A stretch of DNA of 64,000 nucleotides from Pseudomonas khavaziana (GTDB lineage: Bacteria > Pseudomonadota > Gammaproteobacteria > Pseudomonadales > Pseudomonadaceae): assembly GCF_019145205.1 (NCBI RefSeq), contig NZ_JAHSTT010000019.1, positions 1 to 64,000 of the forward strand, read 5' to 3'. Position numbers and translations under genes: made by a program. Below the pieces are notes generated by a model. It was not told the DNA's origin. It did not search any database and saw only the letters and a list, made by a program, of their open reading frames with translations. Numbering within the stretch: position 1 is the stretch's first letter; each line of letters begins with the position of its first letter. Of this stretch, positions 58,395-64,000 are shown piece after piece.

Positions 58395-60680
58395 ATGAAG
58401 TTCACCCGTATTCATCTGGCACTCGTTGCCGCGACCAGCATGACCCAGGGAATGGTCATGGCAGAGACCAGCGACAGTGACGTCGGCACCATTGGCGTAC
58501 AAGGCAAGGCGACCGCAGGGGGCGGTTATATGGTCCCTGAGGAGAGCATCAAGGGCCGCTCCACGGTAACCAAGGAAGCCCTGGACAAGCAGGCCGCGAC
58601 GGGCAACGCCATCGACAAGCTCAAGTACACCCCGGGCTTGAACATCTCCAGCGAAGACAACACCGGTCTCTCGGGTTTTCGCTTCAGCATGCGCGGGATG
58701 AACTCCGACCAGGTGGGTATGTCGGTGGACGGCATGCCGATCAACGACTCCGGCAACTATGCGCTGTACTCCAACCTGCTGGGCGACCCGGAGAATATCG
58801 ACCAGATCTTCGTCACCCAGGGTGCAGCGGAAGCCGACGGCCCGCACATCGGTTCCAGCGGCGGCAACATCGGCATCGTGACCATTCGCCCGACCAAGGA
58901 AACCGGCGCCTTCGTCAAGCAAGTCGTCGGTAGCAACGCTACGCGCAAGACCTTCGCCCGCCTCAATACCGGCGAGATCAACGGCCTGAGCAATTGGCTG
59001 TCGGTGTCCCATACCGAAGGGCAGATGTGGCGTGGCTCGGGCGCGGTGCGTGCAGACAAGGTGGAGTGGAACAGCTTCTTCGACGCCGGCAACGGCAACA
59101 CCGCCAACCTGATCCTCAAGTACCACGAGCAGGACAATAACAGTTACAGCCAGCTGACCAAGGCGCAATTCCAGCAGAACGGCCGCAAGTACGATCCCTA
59201 CCCGGCGACGCCGAGCGTAGGCAGCAACGGCAAGTACAACAGCTACTACGCCCTGGCGCAGAACCCGTTCCAGACCTTTACCGCCGTGCTCAACACCCAG
59301 TTCAAACTGGCCGACAACCTGGCCCTGTCGGTGATCCCGTATTACTACTGGGGCAACGGCAGCGGCGTCGGCGCGTCCGCCTATGCGCTCAACCGCGGCT
59401 CGAACCAGGGCGGTGTGTTCGACCTCGGCAACCTGCCCACCGCCGCGCAATACAACGCCGATGGCACGCCGAACAGCGGCGTGTACTACCGCCCTTCGCG
59501 CACCCAGACCTGGCGTCCGGGCATCACCACCAAGCTGACCTGGGACCTGGGCGACCACAGCCTGCAGTTCGGCTACTGGTACGAGCGCGCACGCCAGAGC
59601 CAGACCCAGCCGTTCATTCCACTCAAGAGCAATGGCAAGCCGGTCGATACCTGGCCCGACTCCAACAGTGCCATCGTCGATGCCAATGGCAACCAGATCC
59701 AGGGGCGCGACCGCTTCACTGTCACCCCGGCGCAAAAAGTCTGGGCCCAGGACACCTGGTACATCAACCCGGACTGGACCTTCATCGCCGGCCTTGCGTA
59801 CATGAACGTCGAGCGTGACGGCACCAACCACGGCAGCCTCACCGAGCAGCCGGAAAAACGTAACCAGACCTATAACAAACTGCTGCCCAACGTCGGCCTC
59901 AAATATCAGCTGGACGAGCGCGACCAACTGTTCTACAGCCTCTCGCGCAACATGCGCGTACCGCAGAACTACGCCCTCTACGACAAGGGCGCCGACTCCA
60001 TCAACCTCGAGCCGGAAACCAGCTGGAACCACGAGTTGGGCTGGCGCTACAGCGGCGACGACATGAGCCTGGCCGCCACCCTGTTCTACATGGACTTCAA
60101 GAACCGCCAGGTGTCGTCCAAAGACATCAACGGCGATGCTGCCGACATCAACGTCGGTGCGGTCACCAACAAAGGGTTGGAGCTGGAATGGAGCGGCCAG
60201 TTGCCTCACCACTTCAACTACTACACCTCCTACACCTACACCAAGGCCGAGCAGCAAGACGACATGACCGTCTACAACGCCGGCAAAGCCATCGTCTTGC
60301 CCACCAGCGGCAAGCAGTTCGCCAACGTGCCCAAGAACATGTTGGCGGCCAACATCGGTTATGACGACGGGCGCTTCTACGGCACCTTCGGCGGCAAGTA
60401 CACCAGCAAGCTCTACGGCGACCTGACCAACGACGAAGCGATTTCCGGACGTACCGTATTCAACCTCGGCGCCGGTATCTACCTGCCGGTGGACAAGAAG
60501 GTGGTCAAGGACGCGACCCTGCGCCTGAACGTCGACAACCTGTTCGACAAGAAATACCTGGACGGCGTGTACACCACCAAGACCAACGCGGCCAGCTACA
60601 GCGGCTTCCGCGATGGCGACCCGGCGTACATCGTCGGCCTGGACCGCACCGTAACGGTTTCGCTGGAAGCGAATTTCTAA
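58395..60680 (+). CDS. TonB-dependent outer-membrane receptor
   Basis: A 761-residue receptor. The signal is LALVAATSMTQGMVMA; the plug has LKYTPGLNISSEDNTGLSGF, SVDGMPINDSGNYALYSN and GPHIGSSGGNIGIVTIRPTK; a 22-strand barrel ends with aromatic Phe (VTVSLEANF). Unlike siderophore receptors there is no N-terminal signalling domain. The cluster supplies its own ExbB, ExbD and TonB, so the ligand is probably unusual. ATG 58395 is the right start; a longer frame overlaps tonB. Ligand unknown. Confidence 0.9.
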   Translation: MKFTRIHLALVAATSMTQGMVMAETSDSDVGTIGVQGKATAGGGYMVPEESIKGRSTVTKEALDKQAATGNAIDKLKYTPGLNISSEDNTGLSGFRFSMRGMNSDQVGMSVDGMPINDSGNYALYSNLLGDPENIDQIFVTQGAAEADGPHIGSSGGNIGIVTIRPTKETGAFVKQVVGSNATRKTFARLNTGEINGLSNWLSVSHTEGQMWRGSGAVRADKVEWNSFFDAGNGNTANLILKYHEQDNNSYSQLTKAQFQQNGRKYDPYPATPSVGSNGKYNSYYALAQNPFQTFTAVLNTQFKLADNLALSVIPYYYWGNGSGVGASAYALNRGSNQGGVFDLGNLPTAAQYNADGTPNSGVYYRPSRTQTWRPGITTKLTWDLGDHSLQFGYWYERARQSQTQPFIPLKSNGKPVDTWPDSNSAIVDANGNQIQGRDRFTVTPAQKVWAQDTWYINPDWTFIAGLAYMNVERDGTNHGSLTEQPEKRNQTYNKLLPNVGLKYQLDERDQLFYSLSRNMRVPQNYALYDKGADSINLEPETSWNHELGWRYSGDDMSLAATLFYMDFKNRQVSSKDINGDAADINVGAVTNKGLELEWSGQLPHHFNYYTSYTYTKAEQQDDMTVYNAGKAIVLPTSGKQFANVPKNMLAANIGYDDGRFYGTFGGKYTSKLYGDLTNDEAISGRTVFNLGAGIYLPVDKKVVKDATLRLNVDNLFDKKYLDGVYTTKTNAASYSGFRDGDPAYIVGLDRTVTVSLEANF

Positions 60681-60704
60681 GACTGACCCAAGAGGAACAC
60701 CATC

Positions 60705-61352
60705 ATGGATATGAACCTGCTCCACGACGTCACCTTCTATGTGATGTATGCGGCGATGGCCATCGCGATCTTCATCGCCATCGAACGCGGTATCTACTTC
60801 GCCTATGTGCGTCGCCAGGCCCGCGCCCTCACCGACGCCCTGGGCCCCCAGGTGCACAGCGAACGCGAGTTGCCGGACAGCCTGACCCGCCGCCACAGCC
60901 TGCCGCTGAACATGGTGTTGCCGGTGCTGGCGCAGAAGGCGTCCAATGGCTCGCGCAAAGACCTCGACGACGAAATCGAAACCCAATACCTGAAGACCCG
61001 CGCCCCCTTGGCCCGCAGCCTGTGGATCATCGAGACCATCACCACTGCTGCCCCTCTGCTCGGCTTGCTGGGTACCATTCTGGGCATCATCGACACCTTC
61101 AAGGCATTGGCGACGGCGGGTGTTTCCGACCCAGGGCAGATATCCGGTGGTATCGGTACGGCCTTGTTCGCCACCGGCCTGGGCATCGCCATCGCGCTGT
61201 TCTGCGTGGTGTTCCACAACTTCTTCCAGGATAGCCTGGAACGCATCAACGACCAGTTGAAGATCCTGCTGATCCGCGCAGCCAGCGGCGCCCGCGAGCA
61301 GGCCGAAGCACCACACCGCGCGCCGACCCCGCTTCACAGCCGCACTGCATGA
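60705..61352 (+). CDS. exbB: ExbB-family proton channel protein (MotA/TolQ/ExbB)
   Basis: A 215-residue inner-membrane protein with three helices: an N-terminal one (DVTFYVMYAAMAIAIFIAIE) and the channel pair TTAAPLLGLLGTILGIID with FATGLGIAIALFCVVFHNFF. It completes the energising complex with the ExbD and TonB encoded upstream. It is separated from the receptor by 24 bp and from the next gene by 56 bp. Confidence 0.9.
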   Translation: MDMNLLHDVTFYVMYAAMAIAIFIAIERGIYFAYVRRQARALTDALGPQVHSERELPDSLTRRHSLPLNMVLPVLAQKASNGSRKDLDDEIETQYLKTRAPLARSLWIIETITTAAPLLGLLGTILGIIDTFKALATAGVSDPGQISGGIGTALFATGLGIAIALFCVVFHNFFQDSLERINDQLKILLIRAASGAREQAEAPHRAPTPLHSRTA

Positions 61353-61408
61353 TCCGCCGGGCGGGCGCGTCATGCACCCGCCCCTTCTTTTTGTCCGATG
61401 AGACGCTT

Positions 61409-62626
61409 ATGTCCCTTTCGATGAAGTTGCGTATTGCAAGCCTCGCCGGCTTGCTCCTCAGTCCGCTGGCCCAGGCGGACTTTTCCATTCCAGGGTTTGA
61501 ATTGGTGCATACCGTGCCGGTGGACACCACCCTGGACACTGGCGACCTGCGCCAGACCGGCGCGGTATGGATCGAGTTGTTCGACGGCGCGAAAAGCCGC
61601 ATTGATATCGGCCAGTTCTACGCCGCCGATCATCCCGGCTCGGTGATGGACAAGGTCATCGAACACCTTGAGGCTGCCGGCAAGCGCGGTGTGAAAATCC
61701 GTTTCCTGCTGGAAGAAAAAGGCATCAAGTTATCGGAAGCCGCCACCCTGGAACGCCTGCGTGCGATTCCCAACCTGACCTTCCGTGTGCTGCCCTACGG
61801 ACAACTGAGCGGCGGCATCATCCACGCCAAATACCTTGTGGTGGATGGCAAGCAGGCCTTCATCGGTAGCCAGAATTTCGACTGGCGCTCCCTGGAACAT
61901 ATTCACGAAACCGGGCTGCGGATCACGGACGAGACGGTGGTGGGCCAGGTCCAGGCGATCTTCGATCAGGACTGGCAAGCCCAGGCCGCCCTCGCCGACA
62001 AGCAACCGGTGCCGCTGCCAACTACCGGCCAGCAACCTACACGTGTCGGCAATTACCTGGTGGCCAGCCCGCAACGCTACAACCCGCCCGGAGTAGGCGA
62101 CTCACAGCTGGAACTGCCACGCCTGCTGGGCGAAGCAAAAAAACAAGTCCGCGTGCAATTGCTCGACTATGCGCCGCTGTCCTACGGCCCGGATCGGACC
62201 CGGCCGTACTACGCGGTGATCGACAACGCCGTGCGCGCCGCAGCTGCCCGCGGGGTGTCGATCAAACTGATGGTGTCCAACTGGAACACCGACAAGCTGG
62301 AATTGCCCTACCTCAAGAGCCTGGCAGTGCTGCCCAACGTCGAGATCAAGATCGTCACGCTGCCCGAGGCCAAGCAAGGCTTTATCCCCTACGCGCGGGT
62401 GATCCACAGCAAGACCATGGAGATCGACGGGCAAGTGGCGTGGATCGGCACCAGCAACTGGTTGGGTGGTTACCTGGATAACTCGCGCAACCTGGAGGTG
62501 GTGATGCGCAGTGAAGCAATGGCCAGGCGTGTGGGGCAATTGCATGAACAGTTGTGGGACGGGCCCTACGCTAGAGCCTTGAACGTGACTGATGAGTACC
62601 CCGCGCCCCATCCTGGCCAGCATTGA
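61409..62626 (+). CDS. Secreted phospholipase-D-like protein with two HKD motifs
   Basis: A 405-residue exported protein (signal LRIASLAGLLLSPLAQA). Two catalytic motifs are complete: HAKYLVVDGKQAFIGSQN (near residue 138) and HSKTMEIDGQVAWIGTSN (near residue 333), the HxKxxxxD signature of phospholipase D and related phosphodiesterases. It would work in the periplasm or outside the cell. ATG 61409 gives the signal peptide. It follows a TonB receptor cluster and could prepare a substrate for it; that link is inference. Confidence 0.9.
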   Translation: MSLSMKLRIASLAGLLLSPLAQADFSIPGFELVHTVPVDTTLDTGDLRQTGAVWIELFDGAKSRIDIGQFYAADHPGSVMDKVIEHLEAAGKRGVKIRFLLEEKGIKLSEAATLERLRAIPNLTFRVLPYGQLSGGIIHAKYLVVDGKQAFIGSQNFDWRSLEHIHETGLRITDETVVGQVQAIFDQDWQAQAALADKQPVPLPTTGQQPTRVGNYLVASPQRYNPPGVGDSQLELPRLLGEAKKQVRVQLLDYAPLSYGPDRTRPYYAVIDNAVRAAAARGVSIKLMVSNWNTDKLELPYLKSLAVLPNVEIKIVTLPEAKQGFIPYARVIHSKTMEIDGQVAWIGTSNWLGGYLDNSRNLEVVMRSEAMARRVGQLHEQLWDGPYARALNVTDEYPAPHPGQH

Positions 62627-62721
62627 CCTGGGGCACCTGAGTAATGGTAGTGTGTGAAAATGTTTCTGTCTTATCCGTCAGAAACGCCCTACTCACTACC
62701 TGCAAAGGAATGCCTCTCACC

Positions 62722-64000
62722 ATGCACTTCCCCCTGAAAAAACTGGTGGTTGCCACCCTGTTCGCTACCAGCCTTGTGGCGGTCACCACCCCTGCGCTCG
62801 CCAACATCAGCGCCGAACAAAGCGCGGCCATCCTGAAGAGCTTCAGCGACACGTCGGTCACCGATTTCCGCGGTTTCCTCGGCACCCTGGCCAAGGGCGA
62901 CCTGGGCAAGAGCAGTGACGTCGGCCCGGCTATCAGCACCTTTCTCGACAACAAGCCCCTGAACGCCGGGCAGCAGAATGAAATCAACCGCCTGCTAGGC
63001 ATCTACACCCGGGCGAAGTACGGCAAGGCGGCCCTGGAAACCCTGCGCGAACTGGTGGAGATCCCGACGTTCAACGTAGACGGTCTGCCACAGTACAAAA
63101 ACCCGGAATTCCTCAAGATCGCCGACAAGATCCAGGCCCTGGCCAAGTCCTTCAACCTGAACTTCCGTAACGTCGATAACCGTGTGTACGAAATTTCCCT
63201 GGAAGGCAGCGGCGATGAAGTCGTCGGTGTACATGCCCACGCCGATGTGGTGCCGGTGACCCCGGAGAATTGGGTACTGCAAGACGGCACCAAGCTCGAC
63301 CCGTTCAAGGTCACGCTGATCGGCGACCGCATGTATGGCCGTGGCACCGAGGATGACAAGAACGGCATCGTCGTGACGATGTACGCCATGAAGGTGATCA
63401 AGGAAGAAAAGTTGCCACTGGCGCGCACGTTCAAGCTGCTGGTGGACACCACCGAGGAAACCTCCGGTGACGCCATTCCTTACTATTTCGAACGCAATCC
63501 CGTGCCGCAATACAACCTGGCGCTGGATGGCGGCTACCCGGTAGTGATCGCCGAAAAAGGCTCGGGCACCGTCATGGCCACCTTCCCGGTGCGCAAGGGC
63601 GAAGGCCAAGGCGCAGAAATCATTGCGATGACTGGCGGCAAGGCCACCAACCAGATTCCTTCCGCCTCGGTTGCCACGCTGGTCAGCGATAAACCCGCTG
63701 AGTTGGCCGCCAGCCTGCAACAGGCCGGGGCTGACTATGCCAAGCGAAATGGCGGCAATTTCAAGGTGACCGCCCAGGTCGACGGCAAGGACGTCAAACT
63801 CACCGTCACTGGCGTGTCTGCCCACTCCTCCGAACCTGAATCCGGGATCAACCCGGTGGCACGCATGCTGGAGTTGATCCACAGCCTGGACGGCAAGATT
63901 GCCCTCAAGCACAACCACATCACCGACGCCGCCCAGTATGCGGCGGACAACTGGGGCCTGGACTACCTGGGCGGCAAATTGGGCGTGGGCTTTGCCGATG
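62722..64000 (+). CDS. Secreted M20 family dipeptidase (partial, runs off the window)
   Basis: At least 426 residues, cut by the window end. A signal peptide (LVVATLFATSLVAVTTPALA) makes it secreted. M20 zinc-peptidase motifs are clear: VHAHADVVPV (His and Asp), GRGTEDDKNG (Asp), DTTEETSGD (Glu and metal Glu) and GVSAHSSEPE (later His). The layout resembles PepV-type Xaa-His dipeptidases, here exported. AAAGGA precedes the gene 13 bp upstream of ATG 62722; ATG 62710 is adjacent to it and less likely. It follows the PLD gene by 95 bp. Confidence 0.85.
   Translation, partial: MHFPLKKLVVATLFATSLVAVTTPALANISAEQSAAILKSFSDTSVTDFRGFLGTLAKGDLGKSSDVGPAISTFLDNKPLNAGQQNEINRLLGIYTRAKYGKAALETLRELVEIPTFNVDGLPQYKNPEFLKIADKIQALAKSFNLNFRNVDNRVYEISLEGSGDEVVGVHAHADVVPVTPENWVLQDGTKLDPFKVTLIGDRMYGRGTEDDKNGIVVTMYAMKVIKEEKLPLARTFKLLVDTTEETSGDAIPYYFERNPVPQYNLALDGGYPVVIAEKGSGTVMATFPVRKGEGQGAEIIAMTGGKATNQIPSASVATLVSDKPAELAASLQQAGADYAKRNGGNFKVTAQVDGKDVKLTVTGVSAHSSEPESGINPVARMLELIHSLDGKIALKHNHITDAAQYAADNWGLDYLGGKLGVGFAD

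Noticed and set aside
58356..61373. A 1005-codon open frame on the minus strand across the TonB receptor
   Set aside because: It is the antisense shadow of the GC-rich receptor and exbB genes; its low-complexity composition matches no known protein, while the sense strand has clear domains.

Overview
The window is chromosomal DNA of a fluorescent pseudomonad, most likely of the Pseudomonas fluorescens group. Support comes from the high GC content, gene content and order (prc, an EAL-CBS-GGDEF gene, a YkvA gene and an FKBP gene in a row; soxR beside a small monooxygenase; an FpvGHJK-FpvCDEF type operon), Pseudomonas-type REP/REPIN repeats between genes, and a strong stable-RNA promoter at the left edge that fires leftward. 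Almost all of it is ordinary, densely packed chromosome with short operons. I see no prophage, insertion sequence or CRISPR array.

Layout. Bases 1-285 hold a stable-RNA type promoter (minus strand) and a perfect 18-bp palindrome. Bases 286-9460 hold an RhtA-like exporter broken by one in-frame stop, a lipoprotein, an SDR protein lacking catalytic residues, a DsbA-family isomerase, an aminopeptidase P, a cysteine desulfurase, a sigma-54 activator (SfnR-like), and soxR facing a small monooxygenase across a near-ideal sox box. A decayed repeat region (9.46-10.2 kb) precedes a fluoroacetate-dehalogenase-like hydrolase, a LysR regulator, an MFS carrier and a LeuCD pair without leuB. Bases 15.68-21.84 kb are an eight-gene operon with overlapping start and stop codons. 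It matches the pyoverdine-iron release machinery (inner-membrane reductase FpvG, accessory FpvHJK, metal ABC transporter FpvCDEF).

Bases 21.8-28.3 kb are a phosphorus-scavenging locus: a GntR/UTRA regulator faces an operon of binding protein, alkaline-phosphatase-superfamily hydrolase, two permeases, ATPase and HAD hydrolase. The shared intergenic region carries a good Pho box in each direction and two CTAGACCA-type operator candidates. Bases 28.6-38.2 kb hold prc, the c-di-GMP gene, a small Xre pair, ykvA (with two perfect head-to-head DnaA boxes upstream), an FKBP isomerase and a RoxA-like di-haem cytochrome paired with a catalase-fold protein. A duplicated tRNA-Asp/tRNA-Val block follows, then rdgC, a bile-acid-symporter-family carrier, a guanidine exporter under a guanidine-II riboswitch, an LplT-PlsC fusion, and TDT and MFS/TetR export genes.

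Bases 46.6-57.1 kb hold an ABC exporter (YadGH type), a GST, a transglutaminase-like protein, FadE, a PA2817-family protein, LysR/AlaX and PhoD/GNAT. Two REP elements there overlap the 3' ends of genes and supply their stop codons. Bases 57.2-64.0 kb hold a self-contained TonB system (exbD-tonB-receptor-exbB) followed by a secreted two-HKD phospholipase-D-like protein and a secreted M20 peptidase that runs off the window. The best candidates for undescribed biology are this TonB/PLD/peptidase cluster and the Pho-controlled organophosphate operon. Nested REPINs and the paired DnaA boxes are the most interesting non-coding structures.
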